Shown: positions 11,469 through 23,681 of the stretch, piece by piece
Numbering within the stretch: position 1 is the stretch's first letter
Layout of the letters: every line of letters starts with the position of its first letter
Notes under the pieces: generated by a model
The model's database searches: none
Told to the model about the DNA's origin: nothing
The model's input: only the letters and a program-made list of their open reading frames with translations
Assembly (NCBI GenBank): GCA_038025085.1
Contig: CM076154.1
Coordinates: 31,488,501 to 31,552,500 of the forward strand
Source of the DNA: Tetragonia tetragonoides
Lineage: Eukaryota > Streptophyta > Magnoliopsida > Caryophyllales > Aizoaceae
Direction: 5' to 3'
Length of the DNA: 64,000 nt
Made by a program: the position numbers and the translations under genes

Positions 11469-11646
11469 TGTTACGAGATCTGCGAGATTTCAGGCGTGAC
11501 TTATGGAAAGTTAGGTCCGCCTATTTATGACAAGTTATCATAGAGTTTGATTTCGTTTAGGATTGTTTCCATATATTAACCTAGGGCTGTATATATATTC
11601 CGTGATAATCAATACAGAAATCAACTTTTCTGCCTCAATCTTGTCA
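11469..11646 (+). repeat. 3' LTR of the Copia element (178 bp)
   Basis: It is preceded by the purine run GAGGAGGGG (11460-11468), the polypurine tract that primes plus-strand synthesis. It starts TGTTACG, ends TTGTCA and is followed by the GTATT duplication. Confidence 0.9.
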
Positions 11647-11651
11647 GTATT

Positions 11652-12501
11652 CTTTTCGAAAAAGCACTAATTCTTTGAGACCACTCACAAAAAAAATGGC
11701 GTCACTATTCAGAAATGTATGTGTCATATATTAGGACTCTTGAGCCTTATTCTATTAAAAAGTGGCCATTATCTCCTTCAAAAAATAAACAAAGTGGCCA
11801 TTGTCTTACCAAAAGTTATGATAAGACCTTCTTAAAGAAAATTTATGTTTTTTCTATTATTATTTATCATTGCACTAGTTTATGATAATATTAAAAATTC
11901 ATGTACATTTCTATATGAGTAAATCTTGTAAAAGACTAACTCATCAAAAATGGGGTCATCACCATTTAGAATCGAAGGGGTTACTCATTCTGAACAGCGA
12001 TTCTTTTTTACTAGAAAATGACCTCGTCTCATCAAAAGTTACGATAAAACGGCCTCAAACAAGTTATTCTGTTTCTGCTTTCTATATAGTATGTGCCCAA
12101 AAAAGAATATATGAGAGGGATATGAAGACAGATGAGCAAAGCAAAGGAGGCTTAATTTGTATCAGCAATAATTGTACTCCAATCCTAATAACCGTGGTCG
12201 AATGGCAGGAGAGATTGACGGGAAGGTAGATGAAGACAGAGAAAAGAAAACAAACGTAGTGATGAGGGAGATGGTGAATTAGACATGGAGTGGGGAAGGG
12301 GAGTTTGAGAATGACAGAGAGAGTTATTGATGTTTTTTCAATTTGATTTTGTCAAGAGAGTTATTGATCTTTGAAATTGACAGAAAAGGAAATCACAAAA
12401 AGCTGACGAGGTAATAAAGTTTTTTTGGATTTTTGAAATTAGATAAAAAGGGTTTCAAAGCAACCAAAGATTAATATAAAACTCCTTCAACTCCACACTT
12501 A
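11652..12501. other. Intergenic, no recognised gene
   Basis: AT-rich. An open frame at 11882-12229 has no recognisable domain or coding character and is not called. No bounded repeat was identified. Confidence 0.4.
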
Positions 12502-13000
12502 GGCTATGTTTGGTTGAGTGAAAAATCGTTTTTATTTTTAGTGTAAAATGTATTTCCGTTTACATTTTTCGTTGTTTGTTACCATGGAAAACATTTCTTA
12601 AAAAATAAAAAAAATTCTAAAAAAATAAAATCAGCTAACATAATTTCATAAATCTCGATGGATTAAAAAAATATACCTCAAACGCATATCGAAGGCAAAA
12701 ATTATACTTAATTGAAGGGAAAAAATATTGAGAAAGTGGTCCGAAAGTCCGGCGGAGACACGATCAAGTCGGGTTCAGGTTTAATTTTATGACCCAAAGT
12801 TCCGACAACCACACTCGATGATCAGGTTCACTATTGGTGCTCCAGGGATATAGTGTCCGGCCAATAAAAAACAATTTTCCCTTTTTTGTGAAGGGAAAGC
12901 ATTTTCACTCATATAGATTGCCTTCTTATGATAAACCAAACAATTATAAATAGGAAAAATATTTCTCAGAAAAATTGTTTTCACCCAATCAAATAAAACC
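12502..13000. mobile_element. Tourist-like MITE, family A, copy 2
   Basis: It begins GGCTATGTTTGGTTGAGTG and ends CACCCAATCAAATAAAACC, the diverged termini of the 3166-3734 element. The interior shares long blocks with that copy (TGTAAAATGTATTTCCGTT, CCTCAAACGCATATCG, TCAAGTCGGGT). The left flank is TTA and the right is degenerate. Confidence 0.75.
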
Positions 13001-14650
13001 TTCAAAAAAAATCCTTAAACTCCTAAATGATGCAAACCACCCAAAAAAAAAATTCCTCGTATGCTTACGGTTTCTCATCATCAACCTTTTTGAAACAATT
13101 TAATAGGAGTATAGGAGTATGCTTGGCGTAATTTTTTGTTTTACTAGGTAAAATAATAATGGCATTCACGAATCACAATGCATAAGACTCTTAAAACTTA
13201 TAAGACTTGACACATTAGATTTTCACTAATTTTTTAGTTTTTAAGACAAACTCTTCAGATTTGTTACTCCAATACTTAAAAGACTCTTCAAATTTTGATA
13301 CATCAGCATTTCACTCACTTTATTTTGTCAGCATACCCTATCATAATACTCTCAGAAACAAGACTTTAAAGATTAACAATAAGGATGCCCTAAAATCATT
13401 AAAAGTTGCTATAAATAATAAAAAAAATAGTTATTTTACTAGATAAAATTGAAAGCTTATACGAGCAAGTTCTCACTAAATATAATTGAAACACTTTAGA
13501 TATCATGGCGATAAATCGTTACTTTTGATTGAACTTCCAAATTTGACTGACCACTTTCAACAAGCTAGTGTAGATTACTATTGTAACTTATATCATCAAC
13601 TGATGAAAGAGATAAATAGATTACAAAATATCACTTAGAACTGTCAAAATCTGATTCAATAAGTGAAATCTCAATCAATGTTTTGGTCCTAACATGCATG
13701 GTTTGTCCGGAAATAACCCGGCCAGTAAAAGTAACAATATAAGAATGATTTTGATTTTGACCCCAAAAATTAACCAATCTATCATTTGACAGTTCTACTT
13801 CTAGTGGACTTTTCTTTTGTCATAGGAGTATTTATTATTGATAAAATACCATCCACAAGCCACATTGCTAACAATTATTCGTCTCTTATAGACCACACTT
13901 GCTTTTTTCAAGTCTTACTTTATTGGTAGGGGTTGGGAGTGACAACTAATTTGATAGATACACTGAACAAAAAGATAACTATATCAAATATCAGAGCAGG
14001 TAACCCAATCAGTTTGCTTTCTTCCTGATTCTTGTTCCATTTACTTGTCTACTCTGCTGTCCTACATTAACGTCTTAACGACTTGTCTTCTTAAAATGAT
14101 ATGCATTTGCCCGCCAGGCATAAGGCGCAATGACAAAGAGCGGATCTAGAAAGGTAATATCAAGATCGCCAACAGAAATTTTGAATTTAATTCTTGACTG
14201 TTGCGTTACTCATTTCGTGATTAACCTCCTCCATGAGAATTATTCAAGGTAGAGTTTATGGGGACGCCCAGAGAAAACTTAATCCTTTTTTGTTATTTTA
14301 AACCATATGCATTTTTGGACCACACGCACAAACACTATAATCCAATGCAATTTACAGCGTGTTTCTACTCAATTATACATACAAAAGAACAAATGAGAAG
14401 GAATGTAATAAGAAAACACATGCAACTCTTGTTTAATGAAAACGAGCCTACCTTCTCCCGATCCTTATGCATGGACATATATGTTCACGAAGAGACATCG
14501 AAGCCATCGAACGAAGCTGTCAAATCGTATTACCTAACTAACCATTTAACTAATTAATCCTCCAGTAACTAACCATTTAACTAATCACCTAGTTAGTACT
14601 AAAATAGTGTAAAGCACTATAAGACAGCACATGTTAGTTAGCGTAAGTAG
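13001..14650. other. Intergenic and peroxidase promoter region
   Basis: No gene is recognised from 13001 to about 14600. Short tandem TTAACTAATC/TAACTAACCAT motifs lie at about 14538-14590. An ACGT-core element (CGACGTCG) lies at about 14651, roughly 145 bp upstream of the peroxidase start codon. Confidence 0.4.
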
Positions 14651-14674
14651 CGACGTCGTAAGACTTCACACTTC

Positions 14675-14683
14675 TATATATAG
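14675..14683 (+). promoter_or_regulatory. Probable TATA box of the peroxidase gene
   Basis: TATATATAG lies about 120 bp upstream of the start codon, a usual distance for a plant promoter with a leader of about 80-90 bases. Confidence 0.6.
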
Positions 14684-14794
14684 TTCCTTTGTTATGTTTC
14701 CCATAACACAGTGAGCTATCTGAGCTAGAAAGAAAGAAAGAAAAAGGTATAGAACTTGAGATTTTTTTCTTTTCGAAAGTTCGATTTTTCGACA

Positions 14795-16297
14795 ATGAAA
14801 ATGGGTTATGTAGGGATAATGTTGTTAGGAATAATAGGATTTATGAGCTTAGCTGAGGCACAATTGAAGATTGGTTATTACAGTGAAAGTTGCCCAAGAG
14901 CTGAAGAAATTGTGAAAGATTTTGTCCACCAACATATACCATTTGCTCCATCATTGGCTGCTCCCCTTCTTAGAATGCAGTTCCATGATTGCTTTGTCAG
15001 GGTTAGTTATTGGATTCTTTTTGCTTTATTCTCTGTTTCCTCTGCTTTTTTCTGTTGTGTAAGTGTAATTCTGTCTTTTTACTACTGTAACTAAACTGAA
15101 TCCTTTTTTGTTTTGACACTGATCACCAGGGTTGCGACGGGTCAGTACTGTTGAACTCAACCAAAGCTGGAAGCCAGACCGAAAAGCTGGCTAACCCGAA
15201 TCTAACACTCAGAGGGTTTGGCTTCATTGATGGTGTTAAGAGCGTACTTGAAGAAGAATGTCCTGGTGTTGTATCTTGTGCAGATATCATTGCTTTGGTT
15301 GCTAAAGATGCTGTTGTTGCCATTGTAAGCATTCAGATTTCGCGAACCTGATGAAACTGTTGTTTTTTTTTATATTTTCGCTTGTTTGGTTTGTAATTTT
15401 GTGTGATTGTTCGAGAATTATTACTAAGGTCAGTTTCGTGTGGTGATGACAGGGAGGTCCGACTTGGCCTGTGTGGACAGGTCGACGAGATGGAACTATC
15501 TCAAACACCACTGAAGCACTGCTAAATATCCCACCACCAAACAGCACCTTCAACTCACTTCAGGCCAGTTTTTCCAGCAAGGGACTTGATTTGAAGGACT
15601 TGGTTTTGCTTTCTGGTATGTTAAGCACCATATTTCGTTTTTCTTCATTGTCACACTATACGACAACACAACACGTACACGACTTTCCTTCAGATTCATA
15701 ACCATTCGGTTACTGTCATAAGCTGGCCAGTTTCAAAATACGCACCAAAAGTCTATTTCAAAATCATATAACCCATGTCATTGTACCACCAACGTTGGTG
15801 CTTAATTAATAACCATTAGGTTACTGTCATAAGCTACTTTGGTGGAGAGCAACATAACAATAATTGATTTTTGACCTGTTTCAGGAGCTCATACAATTGG
15901 AATAGCACACTGTCCATCATTATCTAACAGGCTATACAATTACACCGGTAAGGGAGACGAGGACCCATCTCTAGACAGCGAGTATGCAGCCAACCTCAAG
16001 GCAAGAAAATGCACTACACCAAACGACAACACGACCATCCTCGAAATGGACCCTGGAAGCTTTAGGACTTTCGATCTCGACTACTACAGGAATCTGTTGA
16101 AAAGGCGCGGTCTATTCGAGTCTGATGCTGCCTTGACAAAAAGTGCTACCACTAAGGCCTATGTCACCCAACTACTAAATGGCCCATTGGAGACTTTCTT
16201 TACTGAGTTTGGACAAGCAATGGTGAACATGGGTAATGTTGGTGTTCTGACTGGGTCAGCTGGTGAGATCAGGAAGCATTGTGCATTTGTGAACTAA
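14795..16297 (+). CDS. Secreted class III peroxidase (PRX3/RCI3-like)
   Basis: Class III peroxidases are haem enzymes of the apoplast or vacuole that oxidise phenolics with H2O2. Exons are 14795-15001, 15130-15324, 15453-15615 and 15885-16297; all introns are GT-AG and sit at the conserved positions of the family (after FHDCFVR, after the DAV region, and inside the Gly before AHTIG). The product has 325 residues. Residues 1-22 are a signal peptide ending AEA, before QLKIGYY. Catalytic Arg60 and distal His64 lie in [10 protein letters not shown] and the proximal haem ligand His191 in AHTIGIAHC. The Cys pattern ([23 protein letters not shown]) and several N-x-S/T glycosylation sites are present. 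A second ATG at 14756 in frame would add 13 polar residues before the signal peptide, so 14795 is preferred. It resembles the Arabidopsis PRX3 (RCI3) group. Nothing looks broken. Confidence 0.95.
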
Positions 16298-16488
16298 ACA
16301 TAAACACGACTTTTGCAGATTAAGTGTTCTTTCTTCGTTTTTCTTTTTTTTTTTTTTTTGCGCCTTTTGCCGCCTTTGGGAATTTGAATGTCTGTGTGTG
16401 CAAGTGATTCTCAATTGGTATGTGAATAATTGATGGGGCCATAAGTGTTTATTATGCTCTCGTCTTTTGTACCCTCGATCAGTTTGAG

Positions 16489-16494
16489 AATAAA
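16489..16494 (+). terminator. Polyadenylation signal of the peroxidase gene
   Basis: AATAAA lies about 190 bp after the stop codon in a T-rich 3' region. It is the best-placed signal, although plant signals are loose. Confidence 0.5.
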
Positions 16495-16519
16495 TAAAAA
16501 TTTTGCGTGTTATTAGCAA

Positions 16520-18145
16520 TGATCTACAAGTTGTATCTATTTGTTCCCTTTTCTTCTGCTTTTGGTATAATCCAGTGAGAATTGTACATTCTGGTCTTTA
16601 AATTATCTTTCCTTTACTCACTAATCAGTATCAAGTTGTTACCTTTAGAATAAACCAGTTAGATTTGTACCTTTTGTTCCTTAATTCTCGTTGGATTATG
16701 TGCTCAAAAGACATATTAGGTGATCTAAGACCTGCCCCCATAAGCTTCATGATCTTTTGACTTGAGTTTGAAGGAAGTCAAGCAACCAATCATCAAGTGT
16801 CAATATTAACAGTTTAAAGTAATTGTCACAGAGCATATATATAACAAAAACAATAGCAGTATAAAGTTGAGTCTAGTAAGACAAGTTTCAAATCTTATAG
16901 ATATAGCTGTCACCTAGTTTGGAGACTAAAATCTGTAGCAAGTACTCAAGGGTTAGGTCCAAAACTTGTATACACTGGTAATCTATGTTTCTCATACTAG
17001 GGAATTGGAGGATCGGGTACAGGTTCGGGTGAGTAACCGAGGATCGGATCATCAGACCATCCTTTTTAAAGGATTTTTCCTTGTTTTGTTACTAATTTGA
17101 AGTGTCCTAGCATCATATAGAATCCTAGTGTCTGAGTATCCGACACTTGTACTTCTGTTCAAATGAAAAGTCCGAGGTGCGAGAATCATAGCTAGTAATA
17201 TGTGAGGCCACAACTCAATCTATGTCGTGCCAGTGATATTGCGATATGATCAAAATCCTACAAACTGGATGTAAGAACACATATCACTAACTACTATCAG
17301 AATTCTGAAGCAAGTATTCAGGTATAAAGCGTATACATTACGCCTAAGATCACCGAAATGCTTCATTGATTCCTAATTTCAAATATTGTTTTGAGCTGTG
17401 AATAACATTGGTGAAGTACCGAGTTTATATTTGAGACCTAAAAGCCTAAATAGAGTAGAATGATCAGCACTGAGGTGACTACTTAGGTGCCAATCTATGG
17501 GAACATGATCATAAACCCCTGCCCTTTTTCTGTGAAGGCTCAATCTCACAAAATGTAATACTCCATACTTATGTAAGGTAACTAGTTTCTTACTTAGTCC
17601 CAAACAGAACTGTTTACATCACAGACTTAGGCGAACGCAGTCGTTGCAGCAAGTGTCAATGAAAGATGCAACTCAATGAGAGAAACTGCACTAAGATAAC
17701 ATCCTAAAATAGACAATCAAATCTCTAAGTGTTTCTTGGCTACCTACAGAGTCACAGTCATGCTCTTATTGTTAACTCAAAGCATATAGCTTTACAAATA
17801 TCATTGTATTATCAAACAACCACAAAGTGTAATGTTTGCAAACTGAATACTGAGTCACTGACCAGTACTAGTCTGAAGGACTTTTCTTTTCCACCGCGGT
17901 GAAAAGCACTCGTAAGACAAGGCCATAAGTCATTTTACAGTATGTATCAAACAGATAGAATAAAGATATCATCTGCAAACAAAGCAACAACAGTTTTACA
18001 TCCTGGCTTTCACAAGATCAGACCCATTCAAAACATTAAGGCCTAGATTTCACGCTTCAATAATGGCTTATGGCCATGTTCTATAGTAAAACACAGAGTT
18101 GAAGCCATCAACTTCAAGCACTTTTATCTTCTGCAATAAGATAAA
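16520..18145. other. Intergenic, nothing recognised
   Basis: No coding domain, RNA gene or bounded repeat was seen in this stretch on either strand. Confidence 0.4.
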
Positions 18146-18469
18146 GGCCTTGTTTAGAGGGCAGCTTTTTGGACAATCTGGATTGTTGGAGAAATTGACA
18201 ATCCAACAAGTCAAAATTTGTTGTTTGGTTGCCAGCTTTTTCATTGGCTTTTTGGACCGAACAAGCTGACTTACAAAAAGCTGGGAGGGGGTAGCTTTTT
18301 AGGTCAGCTTGTTGGATTATTAGTCATTTTACTTCTAATAAGCTTTCAATAACCAGCTCATCAGTTTACCAAACATCTATCTACAATCAGATAGTCAAAC
18401 CAGCTAACACAACCATCTAATAAGAACCAGCAAATAGAACCAGCTACCAGCTGGTTGCCAAACAAGGCC
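18146..18469. mobile_element. MITE with TIR GGCCTTGTTTAGAGGGCAGC
   Basis: Left end GGCCTTGTTTAGAGGGCAGC; reversed right end GGCCTTGTTTGGCAACCAGC. AAA flanks both ends, a possible 3-bp duplication. The interior has AGCTTTTT and CAGCT motifs in inverted arrangement. Length is 324 bp. Confidence 0.75.
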
Positions 18470-19002
18470 AAAGTCCTCTAAAATTTGCAGCTGAGGATTG
18501 AACAACTCCTGATGTCACGATTTCCAGTCAAATTAAATCTCAGGTGCAGTAAGTATGCAAATGGATTTTGTTAAGCATATTGTCGATCGCTTTGTTAACA
18601 GCCTGCAAATTGTCCTCTTTTTTTCTGTCATTCTGAGTATACAAGGAGAGAACTTTATTCTGAGCATTTTTGGGAGTCAGGCTTATTAGATTGTTGTTCA
18701 CCTCTAGCTGTTAAATATGGCCACCAGGCTGCTTTTTGTATTGGCTTTGGTGTTTCCAAGAGTGCAAGAATAAGAAGAATATGTTCTTGAGTGTAGAGGG
18801 ATTAAGTTTTATTTGGCTACTTTTGGTCAAGGAAAAAACATTCGTAGAGCAAAATAGACGAGAAATGATTGGTCTCGGACCATGTAATAATCTCTCCCAA
18901 AAGAGCCTACCACATACGACAGAAAAATAAGATGACCTGGAAACAACATACCAGTATTCTGTAATCTGTACTTCTTCATATGAGTATGGTTGATAGATTG
19001 GT
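18470..19002. other. Intergenic, nothing recognised
   Basis: Short open frames only; none has a recognisable domain. Confidence 0.35.
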
Positions 19003-19011
19003 TGTTTACTC

Positions 19012-19882
19012 CTTTTTTTTTTCTTTTTGGAAAATGATTAAATTTCATTTCATCTCCCAAAAGGACACCAATGTGATGCCCTCCGGATAATCTGTACAAC
19101 TAAGTAGCAACATGGTATCCTGGTATCCTAACAAACTATCCACAAAATATACAAATTAAGGAACTAAGGACAAGGGGGTCAATAGACAGATCTACATCAG
19201 AATTCTTATCAAAACTGCAAAATAATCTAGCACAAACCCAATTTAGAATTTGCCTCAAGATCACTAGCACCGTTCTTCGTGTATCCCCAAAAAGTCTCAT
19301 GTTGCGTTCCCGCCAGATTTCATAGACACAAGCAGCCAGAGCTGATCTCTTTAGTCGTCGTTGTGTCCCTACTTTACCACGTACAAACTTCTTGAACCAT
19401 TTGTACTCATTTTTTTACAGTAAACTGCATTCGAGAAATTCCACACCAATTCAGAACAGTAGACCAGATTTGAGAAGAAAAAACACACTAGAAGACCAGA
19501 TGGTTGTTTGATTCAAGAGCTTTCTCACACAAGCAGCACGTGTTTACCAAGTGTAACCCTCTACGCTGTAGGTTCTCTACACTGTACTGCAAGCCATAAG
19601 ATTACTCTATGACGAGGAGCCGACATAGGTTCCCAAACAGTGCGAGCGAGCCCATTTGCAAGCAGGCTTATGTGTATGCAGATTATCATAGGCTTTCTAC
19701 AGCATGAATTTACCACTACTCTCCCATTGTTGCACAAGAGCAGCAGCTCCCACACTTCCACACCTCTCAATTAATTTATGTTTCAGTTGAATAAGACCCT
19801 TCCAGATGAATGAATCATTTAGCTTGCTTTCAATAACCCAAAGAGAGGGTTGCTCAAATTCAAGTTTCCAGACCCAACTAGC
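19012..19882 (-). mobile_element. 5'-truncated L1-type LINE, degraded
   Basis: A 9-bp duplication TGTTTACTC flanks the insert (19003-19011, 19883-19891). The minus-strand 3' end carries a poly(A) tail, seen as a T-run at 19013-19022. Broken frames on the minus strand encode the end of a LINE reverse transcriptase protein: WEPMSAPRHRVILWLA of the zinc-finger domain after RT (zf-RVT), AACVYEIWRERNMRLFG downstream, and a C-terminal LYRLSGG segment. Several stops and frameshifts make it a pseudogene. Confidence 0.8.
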
Positions 19883-19895
19883 TGTTTACTCATTA

Positions 19896-20190
19896 AGGGG
19901 CCGTTTGGTTGGGGGTAATGATTAAGGGGGTAATGGAATGGTTTTTTAGGCTAAAATGGGAGGTATGTGAGGTAGTGGGGTTAGATTTTGTGAGAAGGAG
20001 AGTAATGATTCCCCATTTGAGGGATAATTGAAACCCACCTCCCCATAGGGTAATATATTCCCCCATTTTCCTTCCTTTTCTCCATTACCCCCCTTAATCA
20101 TTACCCCTCATCATCACTTCACATTACTATTTTAGCCTACAAATCCATTACATTACCCCCTTAATCATTACCCCCAACCAAACGGCCCCT
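19896..20190. mobile_element. MITE with near-perfect TIR AGGGGCCGTTTGGTTGGGGG
   Basis: The two ends are perfect inverted repeats for about 30 bases (AGGGGCCGTTTGGTTGGGGG followed by TAATGATTAA). The interior is built of GGTAATG/CATTACC blocks. It lies 5 bp beyond the target duplication of the LINE at 19012-19882. Confidence 0.85.
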
Positions 20191-20893
20191 AAAAGTATGG
20201 TTGACAGAATAACCTATTTTTAGTTTCTTAAAGGAGTGCGTACATATCATCAACAATGCGGTCAACCCCATGGTCTGGTGCCGCTATCACTGATATATGG
20301 GGAAGTTGTTTCAAATTCAAACCCTTTTAGCTAGTGTGGAACTTGATTAATCATAACACTAACACCTATGTGATCTCAAATTTGTGCTTCATTTGGCTAA
20401 AAGATCTCAAATCTTTCACTTACGACTTTCACCCTGGTTTACCAAATAGCTTATCAGATTATTTTCAACTTTCAATTCCAGAAACAGTTAAACTTAGAAT
20501 GCTAGTTATACAAGCTTTTAATTTCAGATAGCAACAGAGCTACGTAATTTGTAACCATTTCATAAAAAATTTAGCAATTTTCTGCTGACTTTTTACCATA
20601 TTCTGACTTTTCAGCTAATAAAACATTTAGTTATGCCAAACATACCAAGAAGAGATTTTGATTTGAACCAAATTAGTGTATAAATATTTTGAATTTGGAT
20701 TAGTTTGATTTGAAACCTTACAAAGTTGTGGTTAAGAACACAAACAGCAACTCAATATGTTATATTTGGACCAAATAATGATTCAAGAATATTAATTCAA
20801 CTTAGAATTTCAAGGCTGCACCAAACGATTAATAGAAAACGAAATTTGTAGCTTGTAGCGTAATGAAGAATAATCCAAAAGGAAAAGATCATT
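20191..20893. other. Intergenic, nothing recognised
   Basis: AT-rich with no supported gene. Confidence 0.35.
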
Positions 20894-20904
20894 AGTTAAC
20901 CACA

Positions 20905-22878
20905 GAAGATCAATTTTGATAAGTCGGAGGCCTCTTTCAGTAAGGGAGTCAACACAGAAACAAGAGAGGAGTTAAGGGCTATTCTTAATATGAAAGTTGT
21001 GGATAAACATGATAAATACTTGGGATTGCCTACCATTATTGGGCGATCTAAGAGTGTTATTTTTGCATCCGTGAAAGATCGGGCTTGGAAGAAATTACAG
21101 GGTTGGAAAGAGAAATTATTATCGCGTGCAAGGAAGGAGGTACTGATCAAAGCGGTGATACAAGCCATTCCAACTTATGTCATGGGTATTTTCAAGCTCC
21201 CTCTAGCTATTGTACAACAGATACACTCTTTGTGTGCTCGTTTTTGGTGGGGCCAACGTGGCACAGAACGGAAGATGCACTGGAAAAGTTGGGATGTTCT
21301 ATGTAATCCAAAGTGTGTGGGTGGGATGGGATTTCGAGATTTGAATGTTTTTAATGATGCTCTCCTAGCTAAGCAGGTATGGTGCCTACTTCACCATGAA
21401 AATTCTCTTTGTGGGCGTGTACTGAAAGCAAAATATTTTCCAAAATGTGGGGTGCTTGACTCTTCATTAGGACCACGACCTAGCTACTCGTGGCGTAGTA
21501 TATGGAGCTCAAAGGGTCTACTTAAGGATGGGCTGTTGTGGCGTGTTGGCAACGGAAGCAACATTCGCATTTGGGATGACCCATGGTTGGCAGGAGATTC
21601 GAGTATGTTTGCATGCACTCCTAAGCCCGTGGATGCCGGAGTGGAACTTGTTTCTGATTTGATTAACGCTGATTCCCGCCATTGGGATATGGATGTCATC
21701 AAGCGGGTCTTCAATGATCGTGATCAACGCTTACATCTGGCTATCCCAATTAGCGAGTACCCTTCGATCAAAGGATATTTTGAGATGGGCTTTTTCTAGA
21801 GACGGTGAGTATACTGTAAATTCTGCTTATCGCCTTGGAAAGTCTGTCAATTTTGACTTGGTGAAGGCATACTGGCCTCAAATTTGGGAAGCAAATCTCC
21901 CTCCAAAAGTGCGACATTTTTTGTGGAAAGCATCATCAAGTATTCTCCCCACAAAGTCAGTCCTCAAAGATAGACATATAATTGATGATGACATCTGCTC
22001 GAGGTGCAACCAGGAGAGTGAGACTCCTTTTCATGCTGTTTTCGACTGTCCACAAGTGAGGCCGATTTGGGAGGATAGCCGTTGTTCAGTTGCTCTTGAT
22101 CGGAGGGATGCAAACAGCTTTGCAGAGCTCATATTTTTTTGGCGCGAGAACCTCGATGAACTGCAGTGGCAAACAGCATGTTTTATTGCTTGGGGAGTTT
22201 GGTTCTGTCGAAATTTTTGGCTCTTCCAAGCACAGATGACACCCTCACAAATCATCCTTGAGCGTGCGTACCGCCAGCTAGATGCCCACAACTCCATCAC
22301 TGAGAAGCGCAAGTCCGTTCATGTCCTCCATGGTCCTTGCGGTGGCTCTATTTGGGCTTCTCCTCCGCCCGATGTGATTAAAATCAATGTTGATGCTCAT
22401 GTTAATGAGGAGGGTTGGATTGGTGTGGGAGCTGTTGCTAGAAATCATACAGGTGCTGTGGTGTTTGCATCGACTAGCAGGAGTGAAGCTCTCTGGTCTC
22501 CTTTGATTGCTGAGTGTAAGGCTGCCATATTTGGCCTTAAAACAACAATGAAGCTTGGCTACAACAAGGTCCATCTAGAGTCTGATAGCTTACAACTCAT
22601 TTCTCGTCTTGTCTCTAGTTCTTTTCCCTTAGATGAAGTTGGTCTAATTTTAAATGATATTGTTAGTTTGTGCTCGTTTTTCATTTCCGTAGTTTGGAGC
22701 CCATGTCAAAAGGGATGGGAATACTGTTGCCCATCACCTTGCTAGAGTCTGTCTGCTTGAAGGTGAGAAGGTCTGGGTCCACTGTTTTCCGGAGTCTGTC
22801 TCTCCGTATGTACTGATGGACAAGTTATCAATACAAAACCTTCGAAGCTTTGACCTCCAAAAAAAAAAAAAAAAAAAG
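20905..22878 (+). mobile_element. 5'-truncated L1-type LINE with poly(A) and 11-bp TSD
   Basis: An exact duplication AGTTAACCACA flanks it (20894-20904, 22879-22889) and an A-run ends it at 22860-22877. Only the 3' portion of ORF2 is present: the end of reverse transcriptase, zf-RVT and RNase H. The clean duplication and long A-tract suggest a fairly recent insertion that was truncated on arrival. Confidence 0.92.
20911..22850 (+). pseudogene. LINE ORF2 C-terminal region (RT end, zf-RVT, RNase H)
   Basis: The first open segment (to 21799) contains HDKYLGLPTIIGRSKS and WKEKLLSRARKEVLIKAVIQ, typical of the RT thumb/connection of plant LINEs, then FWWGQRGTERKMHWKSW and WRVGNGSNIRIWDDPW. A frameshift near 21780 moves coding to a second frame, with VRHFLWKASSSILPTKSVL and the Cys/His finger CSRCNQESETPFHAVFDCP, then the RNase H domain: INVDAHVNEEGWIGVGAVAR, AECKAAIFGL and HLESDSLQLI. 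A second frameshift near 22690 precedes the conserved DGNTVAHHLAR in another frame. Two frameshifts make it non-functional. Confidence 0.9.
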
Positions 22879-22976
22879 AGTTAACCACAACGTTCAAAAC
22901 AGTTTATCATTGAAACAAAATATTATTATTTTCATTATTTTTAATTATATTTAAATATACCCCACAAGTTACTTAT

Positions 22977-23567
22977 TCAAGTAATGCGACCGTCAGTTTT
23001 GCAACGTGTCCAGATGTCTTCGAATTTAGTCAATGTTGTCGGTAGTCTTTCTTGTTGTTTTTTGTCTTTAAAATCGATGTTCTTCAGGGTGGTAATCGTG
23101 AAAAGGTCATGACAGTACCTCCTCATACTTATCAAATGAGCATAAGAATCTTCAGTCACGGTTTTCCCGTCGCCAAAAATGTAACTATATATCTCAGTTT
23201 GAGAAGTAACAATTAACTTATTTCCGCAATCAACTAACAAAGGATTATTAAGGCGGAGAGAACTAGGACTTGGGGCACTTGCCAATTGAATTAGAGTGCG
23301 TGGTGTTGCGGTTCCAAATGTAATTAGTAGCACAACAAACAATATGACATACAGGTTGATGATAAAAAATTCTTTGTTTCCATAATGTCTATGAATTTTA
23401 TTTTCTTTTGAAATCACACGATTTTGATTGTGGGAAGAAAATAAAAGGTAGTTAAGTGAATAAATTGATGCTAAATGTTGTCTCAATTTATAGAGCAAAT
23501 GTTTTGAGAGAAAAAACAAACAAAACGTATACTTAGAAGTTTGAAATAGAATAACTTCACTTAACAT
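22977..23567 (-). pseudogene. Unrecognised frame with hydrophobic segment, duplicated at 31.45 kb
   Basis: The minus strand is open for 196 codons. A hydrophobic segment (FFIINLYVILFVVLLITFG) is followed by SAPSPSSLRLNNPLLVDCGN and a region with three Cys. I do not recognise the family. No good start codon lies directly before the hydrophobic segment; the upstream part looks like non-coding DNA. The related copy at 31450-31810 keeps the hydrophobic segment but is interrupted soon after it. It may be a small secreted or membrane protein gene in decay, or part of an unclassified repeat. Confidence 0.35.
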
Positions 23568-23681
23568 TTATTTTGTCAAAATTGAAACACAATTTAAGAA
23601 CGATGTTATTTATTTATTTTACACTAGTAAATGATTATGGATAACATTTCGAGTTAAAATTTTCTTATTCGCATTACCTTT

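Larger units (their letters stand above)
10136..11646 (+). mobile_element. Internally inverted, non-autonomous Ty1/Copia element with TSD
   Basis: The unit starts TGTTACGAG and ends CTTGTCA and is flanked by a perfect 5-bp duplication GTATT (10131-10135, 11647-11651), so it integrated as one piece. Order inside: the first 37 bases of an LTR (plus strand, 10136-10172); partial gag on the minus strand; a primer-binding site on the minus strand; a full LTR on the minus strand (10970-10775); the RNase H end of pol on the plus strand; a purine tract; and a 178-bp 3' LTR on the plus strand. Protease, integrase and most of reverse transcriptase are missing. The two LTRs differ by a 17-bp gap and several substitutions. 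Confidence 0.9.

Noticed and set aside
14756..14794. Upstream ATG as the peroxidase start
   Set aside because: It would place 13 polar/basic residues before an otherwise standard signal peptide; 14795 gives normal family length.
22031..22312. Minus-strand frames across the LINE as genes
   Set aside because: They are antisense shadows of the LINE ORF2 coding frame.
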